From: Moraxellaceae bacterium
Lineage (GTDB): Bacteria; Pseudomonadota; Gammaproteobacteria; Pseudomonadales; Moraxellaceae
NCBI GenBank assembly: GCA_004173455.1
Contig: SECL01000004.1
Location: forward strand, 1 to 64,000
Length of the DNA: 64,000 bases
Reading direction: 5' to 3'
The position numbers and the translations under genes are program-made. Position 1 is the stretch's first letter. Every line of letters starts with the position of its first letter. This document shows, in pieces, positions 52,793-63,646 of this stretch. The notes under the pieces were generated by a model. That model did no database searches and was not told the DNA's origin. It was given only the letters and a program-made list of their open reading frames with translations.

Positions 52793-53225
52793 TAATCATG
52801 ACGCCAGTCATACCATGAGTTTGCTCACTACCACCACAGGTTTTGTTGATGTTTATGTGATTGAAGCAGACCAGCAATTACCTTGGCTGATTCCACAAAA
52901 TCTGGTGCTGGCAGCCTTGAGTGCAGAATCCGGAATTCAGGAAATTGAGTGGCGTGACAATAACCTGCCTGTGCTGAGTTTGGTGAATACAAAAATAGCC
53001 AAGCCGGTGGCTTTGGTGATTGAAAGTTTAAATGGCCAGCGTTTTGCCTTGCTTGCTGAAAAAATGCCAGATTCTCATCGCGTGCGTATTTCGAGCTTAC
53101 ATGATGAAGACGAGCAAGCTGCTACTGATCCCTTTGTGTTTCAAGTAGTTAAAATGCAAGATCAATTGTATCAGGTGCCTAATTTTGAAAAAATAAACCA
53201 GCACCTTGCCACAATGGCGTCTTAG
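52785..53225 (+). CDS. chpC: CheW-like adaptor ChpC
   Basis: The 146-residue protein has one CheW-like domain (VDVYVIEADQQLPWLIPQNLVLAAL ... LPVLSLVN ... VALVIESLNGQRFALLAE). The ATG at 52785 overlaps the chpB stop region and follows AGAGAGAAT; an earlier start at 52749 is less likely. In Pseudomonas ChpC can link additional receptors to ChpA. It is the last gene of the cluster, and a hairpin follows. Confidence 0.85.
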   Translation: MNNNHDASHTMSLLTTTTGFVDVYVIEADQQLPWLIPQNLVLAALSAESGIQEIEWRDNNLPVLSLVNTKIAKPVALVIESLNGQRFALLAEKMPDSHRVRISSLHDEDEQAATDPFVFQVVKMQDQLYQVPNFEKINQHLATMAS

Positions 53226-53265
53226 GTTTTAGCTTTATTTTAAACTTAGATTTTCAAATACAGAT

Positions 53266-53291
53266 GCAGCCAGCACGTTCAAACTGGCTGC
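53266..53291. terminator. Hairpin between chpC and dapE
   Basis: GCAGCCAG (53266-53273) pairs with CTGGCTGC (53284-53291). It separates the convergent chpC and dapE genes. The T-run is missing, so it is a likely but imperfect terminator. Confidence 0.45.
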
Positions 53292-53317
53292 TGCACAATA
53301 ACTTATCAATAGTGCCG

Positions 53318-54484
<1,167 letters not shown>

Positions 54485-54635
54485 TTAATCGAATATGCGT
54501 TAAATCGTTGCAGTATCATAACATTGATTAATTTGGTGCAGTCATCAAGACTAAAAATGCTCAATAAAAAGCGTGTTGTTTATTAAATTTTTTTTAATTG
54601 AAACTGACCTTAGCAAAAAACCTTTAGCAATAAAA

Positions 54636-54662
54636 AACCCATTATCGAATCGACAATGGGCT
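54636..54662 (-). terminator. Terminator of the entericidin-like gene
   Basis: CCCATT (54638-54643) pairs with AATGGG (54655-54660). Read on the minus strand the hairpin is followed by TTTTTTATT, a good intrinsic terminator for the small lipoprotein gene. Confidence 0.7.
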
Positions 54663-54690
54663 AATGATTTAATCCGTTGAACGGCTTAAA

Positions 54691-54828
54691 TTACATTTTG
54701 TGCTGAGTATCAGCGGCAGTGTCAGTTACTTTGTCGCCTGCTTTTGAAACATCCTGACCAAAACCTTTCATGGTGTTACAGCCAGTTAGAACAACACCTA
54801 CCAGCGCAAGGGCAGCGATTAATTTCAT
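54691..54828 (-). CDS. Entericidin-like small lipoprotein
   Basis: The 45-residue protein MKLIAALALVGVVLTGCNTM... is a signal peptide with lipobox LTGC (Cys17), then GFGQDVSKAGDKVTDTAADT, matching the EcnA/EcnB entericidin family. It is a lipid-anchored envelope peptide, with stress-related roles in some bacteria; here it has no partner gene. A GGAGAG ribosome site and a terminator frame it as an independent unit, so it is a real gene despite its size. Confidence 0.85.
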   Translation of the reverse strand: MKLIAALALVGVVLTGCNTMKGFGQDVSKAGDKVTDTAADTQHKM

Positions 54829-54869
54829 GTTTCTCTCCAGAAGATACAATATAGTTTGTAGCTCTAAAC

Positions 54870-55853
54870 TTATATGATTGATATCTGATTGAAAATATCT
54901 ACTGCGTTAAGGTTCGGTTTCAAAGTGTTATCAAGATTGATGGATTGAGGGCTTTTGTGAATAATCCGTAACATATAATGCAAAACTACTTTATTTTCAG
55001 TGTCTAACAATAAATAAAGTCCATTACGCCAATACACAGGATGAGTTTCGTTGCCTAAATCAGTAGGCGAGTTTATTGGCATGAAATCCGGTATCGCAAC
55101 CATCCATTCCTGTCGACTGGCATAACGCCATGTAAAGCCTTTTGGGGCAGGTGGTACCGTGTAACCCCAAAATCCAGTTAAGTGCTGCGGTGTTGCCCAG
55201 TTAGGGTAATGCACCGGTTTACCAGCTGGATAATACAGGCGACCTTTTATAATTGCACGACGCAGGTCAATGGCATGCTCATCGGTATGCGTGACATTAA
55301 ACTGGTGCAGGCAGACATGATTAAGTTTTCGATCCAGACTGTCACGCCGGTTAGCACCAAGCCAGTGCTCGGGGTTTAAATGACCTTCACCCAGATAAAA
55401 CTTGATCGCAACTTCCCAGTGTTCAATTTTTTGCGTGTCCTGATTTAAAATTAAAAAATCAATTTCGCCCACTGTACGCTGACCATCCATACGCTTGATG
55501 CCTTGCCCCAGCAAAGTAAAGGGATGATAAGTATTATCATGTAGCCAGAACGCCAGTAAATGTTCAAACCGAATACCCAGCCGTCTGCTATGCAAGCTCA
55601 ACAGATGTTGTTCAAGTTGCTGTGGATGGGTGTCTAGTTGCTGCAAGCGGGGCAGGTAATTGACAAATTGCTGCTGCCAGAATTGGCTATCAGGTAACAC
55701 AATATCTTGTGCAGAAATGAATTGATTGGCATTGAACGCGAGTGACGCCGGCCAGTGTGCAAGCAGTGGTGGACTAGCAATACAGAAAGCCAGCTCCCGA
55801 ACCAGTGGATGCCTAAATAGTAACCAAGGTTGATCAGTCGCCAAAAAGTTCAT
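54870..55853 (-). CDS. DUF1853 family protein
   Basis: The 327-residue protein is recognised as DUF1853 by motifs such as RFEHLLAFWL, GEIDFLIL, HWEVAIKFYLG and GANRRDSLDRKL. The spaced Asp in GEIDFLI and Glu-x-Ala-x-Lys in EVAIKF resemble the active-site layout of PD-(D/E)XK nucleases, but this is inference. There is no signal peptide. It ends 41 bp upstream of the small lipoprotein. Cellular role is unknown. Confidence 0.75.
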   Translation of the reverse strand: MNFLATDQPWLLFRHPLVRELAFCIASPPLLAHWPASLAFNANQFISAQDIVLPDSQFWQQQFVNYLPRLQQLDTHPQQLEQHLLSLHSRRLGIRFEHLLAFWLHDNTYHPFTLLGQGIKRMDGQRTVGEIDFLILNQDTQKIEHWEVAIKFYLGEGHLNPEHWLGANRRDSLDRKLNHVCLHQFNVTHTDEHAIDLRRAIIKGRLYYPAGKPVHYPNWATPQHLTGFWGYTVPPAPKGFTWRYASRQEWMVAIPDFMPINSPTDLGNETHPVYWRNGLYLLLDTENKVVLHYMLRIIHKSPQSINLDNTLKPNLNAVDIFNQISII

Positions 55854-55950
55854 TATCTTAAAAAATTAAAAAGAGCTGCAGAATAGCAGTAAAGGTCAAG
55901 CGATGAAAAGAAAGCAGGAAAAGTAAGCAGGAAAAGTAAGCTCTAAAACA

Positions 55951-55990
55951 AAAAACCACCAGACTTTGTTATATCAAAGTGGCGGTTTTT
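55951..55990 (-). terminator. Terminator downstream of the tRNA-Leu gene
   Basis: AAAAACCACC (55951-55960) and GGCGGTTTTT (55981-55990), reinforced by ACTTTG/CAAAGT inside, form a hairpin which on the minus strand ends in a T-run. It closes the transcription unit containing the two tRNAs. Confidence 0.7.
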
Positions 55991-56007
55991 AAAAATTCTA
56001 TTATAAA

Positions 56008-56094
56008 TGGTGCCCCGAGCCAGAATCGAACTGGCACGCCCGTTAAGGCGAGGGATTTTAAATCCCTTGTGTCTACCGATTTCACCATCGGGGC
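56008..56094 (-). tRNA. tRNA-Leu (UAA)
   Basis: The reverse strand folds as a class II tRNA. The acceptor GCCCCGA pairs with TCGGGGC, CCA is encoded, the anticodon loop TTTAAAA between AGGGA and TCCCT gives anticodon UAA, and there is a long variable arm and a GTTCGATTC T-loop. It reads UUA and UUG leucine codons. The tRNA-Cys lies upstream in the same unit. Confidence 0.95.
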
Positions 56095-56126
56095 CAAACT
56101 TATAAACATACAGTTTCTAAAGAAAC

Positions 56127-56200
56127 TGGAGGCGCGATCCGGAGTCGAACCGGACTAATCGGATTTGCAATCCGGTGCATAACCGCTTTGCTATCGCGCC
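56127..56200 (-). tRNA. tRNA-Cys (GCA)
   Basis: The reverse strand has acceptor GGCGCGA paired with TCGCGCC, the anticodon stem-loop CGGATTGCAAATCCG with anticodon GCA, the T-loop GGTTCGACTCC and an encoded CCA. A short linker hairpin CAGTTTC-TAAA-GAAACTG (56111-56128) separates it from tRNA-Leu. Confidence 0.95.
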
Positions 56201-56423
56201 AACTGATTGCACTATACTGCATAACTCGCATTACTGCGCGCCGTGCCAGCGAAAAAGCATTGCCTTTTATCATCGCTGTTCAGGCCGACAATATTATCAG
56301 CCTGAAAAAAAAATACAAGTAAATCAGACTGACATTATGGCTAAAAAGACAGCATTCACGTCAAAACTTAGGGCTGGATTTAAGGTATCATGCGCACAAT
56401 CATTAAATTGCGGAGAAATGATT

Positions 56424-57272
56424 GTGGCAAACTTGCTGGATGGTCGTGCATTAGCTGCAAAAATAGAACAGGATTTAAGCCAGCGTGTGACGGCTTTAAA
56501 AGATAAAACCGGACGTACGCCAATTTTGGCCACGATTCTGGTGGGTGATGATGGTGCATCAGCCACTTATGTTCGCATGAAAGGCAATGCCTGTCGGCGT
56601 GTGGGTATGGAATCGCTTAAGGTGGAGTTGCCGCAGTCAACCACTACCGAGCAATTGCTGGCTGAAATTGAAAAACTCAATGCCAATCCTGATGTGCATG
56701 GGATATTGCTTCAGCATCCGGTGCCTGAGCAAATTGACGAGCGCGTCTGTTTTGATGCGATTCAGTTAAATAAAGATGTCGATGGCGTCACTTGTTTGGG
56801 CTTTGGCCGCATGAGCATGGGTGAGCCTGCCTATGGCTCTGCAACGCCGCAAGGCATCATGACGATTTTAAAAGAATATGGCATTGAGATTGCAGGAAAG
56901 CATGCTGTGGTCGTGGGTCGTAGTGCCATTTTGGGCAAACCAATGGCCATGATGCTACTGGCAGCCAATGCCACCGTGACGATTTGCCATTCTCGTACCC
57001 AGAATCTGGCCGAGCTGGTGAAGCTGGCAGATATTGTCGTTGGTGCAGTGGGTAAGGCAGAGTTAATTAAGAAGGACTGGATCAAGCCGGGTGCCGTGGT
57101 GGTGGATGCCGGTTTTCATCCGCGAGAAGGCGGCGGCGTGGGTGATGTTGAGCTAGGTGGTATTGAACAGATTGCCAGTAGTTATACGCCTGTGCCAGGT
57201 GGGGTAGGACCCATGACCATTACGACTTTAATTCGCCAGACTGTCGAAGCAGCTGAAAAGGCACTGGACTAA
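56424..57272 (+). CDS. folD: Bifunctional methylenetetrahydrofolate dehydrogenase/cyclohydrolase
   Basis: The 282-residue enzyme interconverts methylene-, methenyl- and formyl-tetrahydrofolate with NADP. I chose GTG 56424 because GGAG at 56412-56415 is at a proper distance from it, whereas ATG 56418 is only two bases after GGAG. The open frame extends upstream across the tRNA-Cys but that part is non-coding. Motifs include [14 protein letters not shown] (catalytic Lys), [30 protein letters not shown] and the C-terminal [15 protein letters not shown]. It abuts a methyltransferase gene. Confidence 0.95.
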   Translation: MANLLDGRALAAKIEQDLSQRVTALKDKTGRTPILATILVGDDGASATYVRMKGNACRRVGMESLKVELPQSTTTEQLLAEIEKLNANPDVHGILLQHPVPEQIDERVCFDAIQLNKDVDGVTCLGFGRMSMGEPAYGSATPQGIMTILKEYGIEIAGKHAVVVGRSAILGKPMAMMLLAANATVTICHSRTQNLAELVKLADIVVGAVGKAELIKKDWIKPGAVVVDAGFHPREGGGVGDVELGGIEQIASSYTPVPGGVGPMTITTLIRQTVEAAEKALD

Positions 57273-57965
57273 ATGCAGGCAACACACCGTATAGGAAGTC
57301 AACCAGTCTCTATCCAAGTGCCTGAGATGTTATTGCAGGCGCTACATCAGGTCATTCCAACTACAGGCCTAAGTTGCCAGCGCTTGCCGGATACCCCGAT
57401 TGATCTGTGGTTGATCCCACCGGATTTGCCGACAGAACGCATGGATGATGAGGTAGTGCGGCGCATCTGGAACGATACGCCGTACTGGATTTTTTGCTGG
57501 GCATCTGGGCTGGCCATGGCACAGTGGTTGCTGGCGGAACCACAGCATGTAAAGGACAAAGTGGTATTGGATTTTGGCGCAGGCTCGGGCGTGGTGGCGA
57601 TTGCTGCAAAACTGGCAGGTGCAAAACGGGTGATTGCCTGTGATATCGACCCTATTAGCCTAATTGCCTGCCGTGAAAATGCCTTGCTGAATCAGGTAGA
57701 GCTTGAGTATCTTGCTGACCTGTACGCCTTTGCTGAACAGGCGGATGTGCTGCTGGCCGCTGATGTGCTATATGACCAAAGCAATCGGTTTTTTCTAGAT
57801 GAGTTTTTAAGGTTTGGCAAACAGGTATGGGTTGCAGACTCGCGGGTTAAGAATTTTTCACATCCGGCTTATGAAAAAATGGATGAGCGTAGTGCCACCA
57901 CATGGCCTGATCTGGATGAAGCCCGTGAATTTAGAAATGTGAGTTTTTATCGTACGATTAAATAA
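57273..57965 (+). CDS. SAM-dependent methyltransferase, ETF-beta lysine methyltransferase-like
   Basis: The 230-residue protein has the class I motif DFGAGSG at residues 100-106, followed by ACDIDP, and the upstream PYWIFCWASGLAMAQWL segment typical of the family of electron transfer flavoprotein beta lysine methyltransferases. It begins on the very next base after the folD stop, so the two are co-transcribed and probably co-translated. The protein substrate is unconfirmed; small-molecule methyltransferase activity is possible. Confidence 0.8.
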   Translation: MQATHRIGSQPVSIQVPEMLLQALHQVIPTTGLSCQRLPDTPIDLWLIPPDLPTERMDDEVVRRIWNDTPYWIFCWASGLAMAQWLLAEPQHVKDKVVLDFGAGSGVVAIAAKLAGAKRVIACDIDPISLIACRENALLNQVELEYLADLYAFAEQADVLLAADVLYDQSNRFFLDEFLRFGKQVWVADSRVKNFSHPAYEKMDERSATTWPDLDEAREFRNVSFYRTIK

Positions 57966-58192
57966 GATTGGGATTACAGTTTTATTGAATAAACCCATAT
58001 AAGAATTTAATGCCAAATGCTTTTTTATCGGTAAAAGGTGGCATTTCATCCCCTAATTTGGCTATATTATAAGTCAGCTAATTTTCAGAATCACGGTTTT
58101 AGTCTTACTTTAGCCTTTCTGAAAAACAACTGGGTACAATTAAAATCAGCTACTGATTAAGTAGACATTTAGAATATTAAAGGCATATTACT

Positions 58193-58858
58193 GTGAAGTA
58201 TTATCGTTATACCGATTTAGCTTGGCTAAATCGTTGTTTGTTTACGCTGCTATTTCCACCAGCTGTCCTCACCATTATAGGTTTGCTACATGGCGTGTAT
58301 AGCTTGCAGCGTCTGCGTAGCCAGTCATCATTGGCCACACTCGACAGCTTGAGTCCTGAACTCTCACATTTGTTAATGATGGATGGCATTTTGCGGGTGT
58401 CACAGATTAGTCTGACCATCCTCATGCTGACTTTTTTTGCGTTTTGCTGGCTATATTATGCCAAGCGTAACCTGATTGCGCTGTTTCAGCAGGTCGAGCA
58501 TTGCCTGATCAATAACCTCAAGCAGTTTGCCAACCTGTTTATGAGTATTTTCTTTTCGTTGCGGATGATGCGCGAGCTGTGGCGAACCAGTATTCCCAAA
58601 AATCATCGCCATGGTATTCAGCACTGGCTGGTTCCAGTGTGGTGGATCATCCTGATTGCTGCCAACACCTGTAAAATTGTTGCGGTGGTATTGCTGGCCA
58701 AGGCAATTACAGTAGGGGAGTGGTCTAAGGGCTATGAGTGGATGCTGGCGGCTTATTGTTTTTATTTTCCCTTGTATATTTTAACGTGGCGTCTGGTCAA
58801 CCAGTTGGCGCATTATCAGAAAATTCAATGGCAACAAGTCATGACCCAAAGTGCTTAA
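58193..58858 (+). CDS. DUF4328-like membrane protein
   Basis: The 221-residue protein starts with GTG (KYYRYTDLAWLNRCLF) and has about four transmembrane segments: LLFPPAVLTIIGLLHGVY, ISLTILMLTFFAFCWLYY, VPVWWIILIAANTCKIVAVVLLA and WMLAAYCFYFPLYILTW. Motifs such as YYAKRNL and PVWWII fit the DUF4328 family of unknown function. The ribosome site is weak. It is a single gene followed by a terminator. Confidence 0.65.
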   Translation: MKYYRYTDLAWLNRCLFTLLFPPAVLTIIGLLHGVYSLQRLRSQSSLATLDSLSPELSHLLMMDGILRVSQISLTILMLTFFAFCWLYYAKRNLIALFQQVEHCLINNLKQFANLFMSIFFSLRMMRELWRTSIPKNHRHGIQHWLVPVWWIILIAANTCKIVAVVLLAKAITVGEWSKGYEWMLAAYCFYFPLYILTWRLVNQLAHYQKIQWQQVMTQSA

Positions 58859-58935
58859 TGCTTTGCTGTTTTTGGTGTGGTGGTGTCTGCCTGAGCAAAG
58901 CATCTCATTAAGCTATTGAAGATTTCAGTGGATAA

Positions 58936-58972
58936 AAAGCCCGATACTAAACTGATCAGTATTGGACTTTTT
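58936..58972. terminator. Bidirectional terminator
   Basis: AAAGCCCGATACT (58936-58948) pairs with AGTATTGGACTTT (58958-58970) with two mismatches, flanked by A- and T-runs. It separates the DUF4328-like gene from the convergent lipoprotein gene. Confidence 0.65.
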
Positions 58973-58984
58973 AACGAGGACGCA

Positions 58985-59497
58985 TCACGAACCCAAACAA
59001 GCCACCGTCACTTGCTTTAAGGTATGAGGGCTGGTGTTGAGCATGTCAATGCCAGCAGTATTACTGCTATTGGATAACTTGGGGGTGGTAGACAAACCAA
59101 ATGACGTGCGATCACTATTGCCCAAAGGCACCTTACTGTTAGTGTTATTGTTGTTAAAGTCCTGCTGCTCCAAATTGACAAATTCTTTTTGATCCAGAAT
59201 ATTGGTTTTAACCGGCGTGTTTAGGGCTAAGCCTAATTCTTTGGCACAGGCTTTTTGCAGTTTCTGGTTAATGATGGCATCGGTTGTTTTGCTATCTAGC
59301 GTATAGCTGATGATGACTTGATCCGGATTGCTGGGTTCACGCTGGTAGCCGGTTTTTCCATTATAAGGCTGGATACTCTGGCAGGCGGTAAGACCCATGA
59401 CTGCGGCTATTAATCCCAGCAGGGCAGCGTGTGAATAGCCTGCTTTTTTCAGGCCAGTAATAATCCGAGTATTGCTTAGCATGTCATTTTTGACCAT
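58985..59497 (-). CDS. Putative lipoprotein of unknown function
   Basis: The 170-residue protein carries a signal with lipobox LTAC (Cys39), preceded by a hydrophobic core AALLGLIAAVMGL. The N-terminal 20 residues before the core are unusually long, so a later start is possible. The mature part contains QVIISYTLDSKTTDAIINQ and a middle Asn-rich stretch (QDFNNNNTNSKVPLGNS). No family is recognised. It is a single gene next to pckG. Confidence 0.6.
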   Translation of the reverse strand: MVKNDMLSNTRIITGLKKAGYSHAALLGLIAAVMGLTACQSIQPYNGKTGYQREPSNPDQVIISYTLDSKTTDAIINQKLQKACAKELGLALNTPVKTNILDQKEFVNLEQQDFNNNNTNSKVPLGNSDRTSFGLSTTPKLSNSSNTAGIDMLNTSPHTLKQVTVACLGS

Positions 59498-59677
59498 GAC
59501 TGTTGTCCTTTGCCGTGATGGGCCTTAAATCTTGTGAAAATTATTGCACAGGATGGCACGCTAAAAATTTTTGAATTGTGCAATTGATGTGATAAAAAAA
59601 TTACTTCACTATCGCTTTTAACATTAAAAATTTATTATCAAAATCAATCTCAAAACTTGAAGTCAAACACCGGGCAT

Positions 59678-59705
59678 AAAAAAGAGCCACCGTAGTGACT
59701 CTTTT
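59678..59705 (-). terminator. Terminator of pckG
   Basis: AAAAGAGCCAC (59680-59690) pairs with GTGACTCTTTT (59695-59705) with one mismatch. Read on the minus strand it ends in a T-run. The pckG stop lies 17 bp before the hairpin. Confidence 0.75.
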
Positions 59706-59721
59706 AGATGACTTAAATAAC

Positions 59722-61554
59722 TTAAGCTACTTTTTCAACATTAATAGCCTGAACCAGCTGTTCACGACGCGCTTTTAATGCATCTGGCACATGGTCACCG
59801 ATTTTTTCAAACAGTTCAGCATGGCTTTCCAGCTCTTTGGCCCATTGCTCGGCACTTTGAGAAGTCGCTTGCTTGAATTGTTCGGCAGTAAAGTCAGAAC
59901 CTGTCCAGTTGAGCTGATCATAGCTTGGTACATAGCCAATTGGGGTCTCAGTAGCTTCAGCCCGACCTTCGCAACGATCAATGATCCATTCCAGAACGCG
60001 CATGTTCTGACCAAAACCTGGCCAGATAAAGTCGCCATTTTCATCACGACGGAACCAGTTGACGTTGAAAATCTTGGGCAGCTTGGCACCAGATTTCTCC
60101 AGATTTTCACCCAGATTGAGCCAGTGCTGGAAGTAATCACCCATGTTGTAGCCGGCAAATGGCAGCATGGCAAATGGATCACGACGTACAATCCCTTGCT
60201 GACCAACAGCCGCAGCGGTGGTTTCAGAACCCATAGTCGCTGCTTTATACACGCCATCTACCCAGTCAAACGCTTCTACCACCAATGGCACAGTGTCAGC
60301 ACGACGGCCACCGAAGATAAAGGCAGAAATGGGTACACCAGCCGGGTTTTCCCAGTCGGCATCAATGGATGGGCATTGGCTGGCAGACACGGTAAAGCGT
60401 GCATTGGGATGCGCAGCTTTAGTACCTGATTCAGGTGTCCATGCTTTACCAGTCCAATCGGTTAGGTTGGCAGGCGCTTCCTTGGTTAAGCCTTCCCACC
60501 ACACTTCGCCATTGTCAGTGACCGCAACGTTGGTATAAATCACGTTTTCATTCAGCGTAGACATACAGTTCGGGTTGGTTTTGGTGTTGGTACCCGGTGC
60601 AACGCCAAAGAAACCAGCTTCCGGGTTAATGGCATACAAACGGCCATCTTCACCCGGCTTGATCCATGCAATGTCGTCGCCTACAGTTTCAACTTTCCAG
60701 CCTTCAAAACCAGCCGGTGGAATCAGCATGGCAAAGTTGGTCTTGCCACAGGCAGACGGGAACGCAGCGGCCACATAGTGTTTTTCACCCTGTGGACTGG
60801 TCAAACCCAAAATCAGCATGTGTTCAGCCAACCAACCTTGATCGCGACCCATGACAGAAGCAATACGCAGCGCCAGACATTTTTTGCCCAGCAGTGCATT
60901 ACCGCCGTAACCTGAACCATAAGACCAGATTTCACGGGTTTCGGGGTAGTGAACAATATATTTGGTATCGTTACATGGCCACTTCACACCTTGCTGGCCA
61001 GCTTCCAGTGGCGCACCCACAGAGTGAACGCACGGCACAAACTCGCCGTCAGTGCCCAATACGTCATACACGGCCTTGCCCATACGCGCCATCATGCGCA
61101 TGTTCACTACCACATAAGGAGAGTCAGACAACTCAATCCCGATGTGTGCAATATGACTGCCCAGTGGTCCCATGGAAAAAGGAACCACATACATAGTACG
61201 GCCACGCATGCAGCCTTCAAACAGGCCATTTAAGGTTTGACGCATTTCCGCCGGATCAGTCCAGTGGTTGGTAGCACCGGCATCTTCCTGTTTTTCTGAA
61301 CAGATAAAGGTGCGGTCTTCAACACGGGCAACGTCAGATGGACTAGAGTTGGCAAGATAGGAATTTGGGTGTTTTTCTTGGTTTAATTGGCGCATGGTGC
61401 CGTTTGCAACCATGAGGTTCAGCAGGCGTTGATTTTCTTCTTCGCTGCCATCACACCATTCAATGCGGTCTGGTTGCGTCAATGCTGCAATTTCTTCCAC
61501 CCAAGCGATCAGTTTAGGGTGGCGAACGAATTCAGGTGCGTTCACTTTGGTCAT
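59722..61554 (-). CDS. pckG: Phosphoenolpyruvate carboxykinase (GTP)
   Basis: The 610-residue GTP-dependent PEPCK converts oxaloacetate to PEP for gluconeogenesis. The P-loop [14 protein letters not shown] with its reactive Cys, the N-terminal WCDGSEEE, the [12 protein letters not shown] region and [14 protein letters not shown] are all present. The length is standard. Enterobacteria use an ATP enzyme instead; a GTP type fits a Moraxellaceae host growing on acids or lipids. It is monocistronic. Confidence 0.96.
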   Translation of the reverse strand: MTKVNAPEFVRHPKLIAWVEEIAALTQPDRIEWCDGSEEENQRLLNLMVANGTMRQLNQEKHPNSYLANSSPSDVARVEDRTFICSEKQEDAGATNHWTDPAEMRQTLNGLFEGCMRGRTMYVVPFSMGPLGSHIAHIGIELSDSPYVVVNMRMMARMGKAVYDVLGTDGEFVPCVHSVGAPLEAGQQGVKWPCNDTKYIVHYPETREIWSYGSGYGGNALLGKKCLALRIASVMGRDQGWLAEHMLILGLTSPQGEKHYVAAAFPSACGKTNFAMLIPPAGFEGWKVETVGDDIAWIKPGEDGRLYAINPEAGFFGVAPGTNTKTNPNCMSTLNENVIYTNVAVTDNGEVWWEGLTKEAPANLTDWTGKAWTPESGTKAAHPNARFTVSASQCPSIDADWENPAGVPISAFIFGGRRADTVPLVVEAFDWVDGVYKAATMGSETTAAAVGQQGIVRRDPFAMLPFAGYNMGDYFQHWLNLGENLEKSGAKLPKIFNVNWFRRDENGDFIWPGFGQNMRVLEWIIDRCEGRAEATETPIGYVPSYDQLNWTGSDFTAEQFKQATSQSAEQWAKELESHAELFEKIGDHVPDALKARREQLVQAINVEKVA

Positions 61555-61972
61555 GGTGAGGCCTATCTATAAGGTAGAAGCGCAGATTCGGATCACGAAT
61601 TACAGCGCCAGAAAAATTGTTGGTCTATTAAACCACAAAAGCAGTTTTTATTTAAGATACCTTTTTATACCAATAAGTAACTTGTCAACCTAAAAAAATA
61701 TTATAATTCAAATGGTTAATTTGTAAATATTACCCAGCATTTAGGTAAAATATGATTACGTTATACTCATCATTTTAAATTATGATATTGATAAGCACCT
61801 GATAAAATTAACCTTTATAAAAATACCCTCTTGCGTAAAATTTTGTAGAAGCGATAAAACGGTTTTTTTGGCCTAGAGGGTGGCAAATAATGCTACTAAA
61901 ATTTGCTGTAATCTCAGGTATGATTTTTGGGTTTTTAGATTCATCCTATCAATGCTAAAAAGGAGCAGGATA
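61555..61972. other. Divergent intergenic region between pckG and the dehydrogenase gene
   Basis: This 418-bp AT-rich stretch must hold the promoters of both divergent genes. Promoter-like pieces are visible (TAAAAT near 61746 and TTATACT near 61760), but I cannot assign them. AAGGAG just before 61973 is the ribosome site of the dehydrogenase. No gene is evident. Confidence 0.4.
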
Positions 61973-62755
61973 ATGCAGTTACAGGATAAAGTCGCTATTG
62001 TCACTGGTGGCGCGTCAGGCCTTGGTTTGGCAACAGTAGAGGCGTTTGTGGCCAAAGGTGCAAAAGTGGTGATTTTTGACCTGAACCAGCAACAAGGCGA
62101 TGAGGTTGCCAGCCGGTTAAACACAGCGCATGGCGATAATGTACGTGCTTTGACAGTTGATGTCACCGATGAAGTGGCAGTGCATGCGGCCATACAGCAA
62201 GTTGTATCCCTGTTTGGGGGGCTGCATATTTGTGTGAACTGTGCAGGGATTGGTTCGGCTACACGTACTGTCGGCAAAAAAGGTGCGCATCCCTTAAATA
62301 CCTTTGCCAAAGTTATCCAGATTAACCTGATTGGTACTTTTAATGTGACGCGTCTGGCAGCTGAAGCCATGCAGCATAATGCTCCTGTCAATGATGATGG
62401 CGAGCGTGGCGTGATTATTAACACCGCTTCTGTAGCTGCTTTTGATGGTCAGATTGGTCAGGTGGCATATTCTGCGTCCAAAGGTGGCGTGGTTGGTATG
62501 ACTTTGCCACTGGCGCGTGATCTGTCGGTGATGGGTGTGCGTGTCAACTGCATTGCACCAGGGATTTTTAATACCCCGCTGATGAACAGTTCACCAGATT
62601 CGGTAAAAATGCCTTTAATTGAAATGACTCAGTTTCCAAAACGTTTAGGCCATCCCAGTGAATACGGTCAGTTTGCTGTACATATTGTTGAAAACAGCTT
62701 TTTAAATGGCGAAACCATTCGTCTAGATGGTGCAATTCGCATGGCGCCACGCTGA
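61973..62755 (+). CDS. Short-chain dehydrogenase, 3-hydroxyacyl-CoA dehydrogenase type II-like
   Basis: The 260-residue SDR has the NAD motif VTGGASGLGLATVEAF, NCAGIGSA, and the catalytic Ser153-Tyr166-Lys170 (NTASVAAFDGQIGQVAYSASKGG). The sequence IAPGIFNTPLM and overall pattern match the HSD10/3-hydroxy-2-methylbutyryl-CoA dehydrogenase branch, which acts in isoleucine or branched acyl-CoA breakdown. The ATG at 61973 with AAAAAGGAGCAGG is preferred over an upstream start at 61880. The exact substrate is inferred. Confidence 0.88.
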   Translation: MQLQDKVAIVTGGASGLGLATVEAFVAKGAKVVIFDLNQQQGDEVASRLNTAHGDNVRALTVDVTDEVAVHAAIQQVVSLFGGLHICVNCAGIGSATRTVGKKGAHPLNTFAKVIQINLIGTFNVTRLAAEAMQHNAPVNDDGERGVIINTASVAAFDGQIGQVAYSASKGGVVGMTLPLARDLSVMGVRVNCIAPGIFNTPLMNSSPDSVKMPLIEMTQFPKRLGHPSEYGQFAVHIVENSFLNGETIRLDGAIRMAPR

Positions 62756-62880
62756 TTTGAAATGTTGTGCTGACGGTGGCGTATTTGGCGTCACTGTTAG
62801 CATCAACCATAAAAAATGACAATTGCTTTGTTTGCCCATACCTTTTAGGCTTGTTTCACTCTTTGAATATCTAAAACCCT

Positions 62881-63372
62881 ATGACCCAAGCGCCTGTTCC
62901 TGCTGCTTTCCATCTCTGGATTGATGCCGATGCTATTCCACGCATTTTGCGCGATATTATTTTTCGGGCATCGGATCGTCACTTGCTGGGCGTTACATTT
63001 GTAGCCAATCAGCCAGTTGGTATCAAGCCGTCTGTCCGGATTAAATCCATTCAAGTGGCGCATGGTGCAGACAGTGCAGACCGTGAAATTATTGAGCGCA
63101 TGCAAGCTGGCGATATTGTGGTCACGCAGGATATCCCACTGGCCGCGCAAGTGATTGAAAAAGGCGGCACTGCCATTAATCCACGCGGCGATATTTACAC
63201 ACCGGATAATGTACGGGCACGTTTGCATTTGCGCGATTTTATGGAAGTGCTGCGTGGTTCAGGTGTACAAACCGGCGGCCCACCACCCATTTCGGATAAG
63301 GAAAAAAAGGCTTTTGCCGATTCGCTGGAAAAAATCATTCAGAAAGAAAAACGGAAACATGCGAATCATTAG
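62881..63372 (+). CDS. YaiI/YqxD family protein (UPF0178)
   Basis: The 163-residue protein has the DUF188 layout: [56 protein letters not shown] and the C-terminal [21 protein letters not shown]. The conserved aspartates suggest a PIN/NYN-like nuclease fold, but function is unproven. Its last 14 bases overlap the next small gene, suggesting co-translation. No ribosome site stands out. Confidence 0.88.
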   Translation: MTQAPVPAAFHLWIDADAIPRILRDIIFRASDRHLLGVTFVANQPVGIKPSVRIKSIQVAHGADSADREIIERMQAGDIVVTQDIPLAAQVIEKGGTAINPRGDIYTPDNVRARLHLRDFMEVLRGSGVQTGGPPPISDKEKKAFADSLEKIIQKEKRKHANH

Positions 63373-63646
63373 CTTTTCATGGCACAACACATTAAATCAC
63401 AGCATTGAAATTATATTTGAGCCATGGGGAATGGGTTATACTTTATTATCAAATTCAACTTTAACGGTTTATTATGGCTGCATAGATGTTGAAAATGATA
63501 TGCATATAAGTTTGAAAAAGAAATTTTTATCTATTTATTGTGGTAGTGGCGAGAAAATAAAAATCATTATAGATGGTCAAGACGTTACTTCAGTTTATGG
63601 ATTTTTAGCTCATCTCAAGCACAATAGTAATTGGACGTCAGAATGA
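63359..63646 (+). CDS. Small hypothetical protein overlapping YaiI family gene
   Basis: From the ATG at 63359 the 95-residue product ([20 protein letters not shown]...) is predominantly beta-strand in pattern, with two cysteines and no membrane segment. Its first bases overlap the end of the upstream gene and its stop overlaps the next start (ATGA), so three genes form a tight unit. The GC content drops compared with the upstream gene. I do not recognise the family. Confidence 0.5.
   Translation: MRIISFSWHNTLNHSIEIIFEPWGMGYTLLSNSTLTVYYGCIDVENDMHISLKKKFLSIYCGSGEKIKIIIDGQDVTSVYGFLAHLKHNSNWTSE

Noticed and set aside
56175-56423. N-terminal extension of folD across the tRNA-Cys gene
   Set aside because: The extension overlaps a clear tRNA, and its translation is unlike FolD. 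A ribosome site supports a start near 56424.
63155-63358. Longer start for the 95-codon gene
   Set aside because: The extension lies in another frame within the UPF0178 coding sequence and looks like shadow translation. The ATG at 63359 gives a compact overlap.
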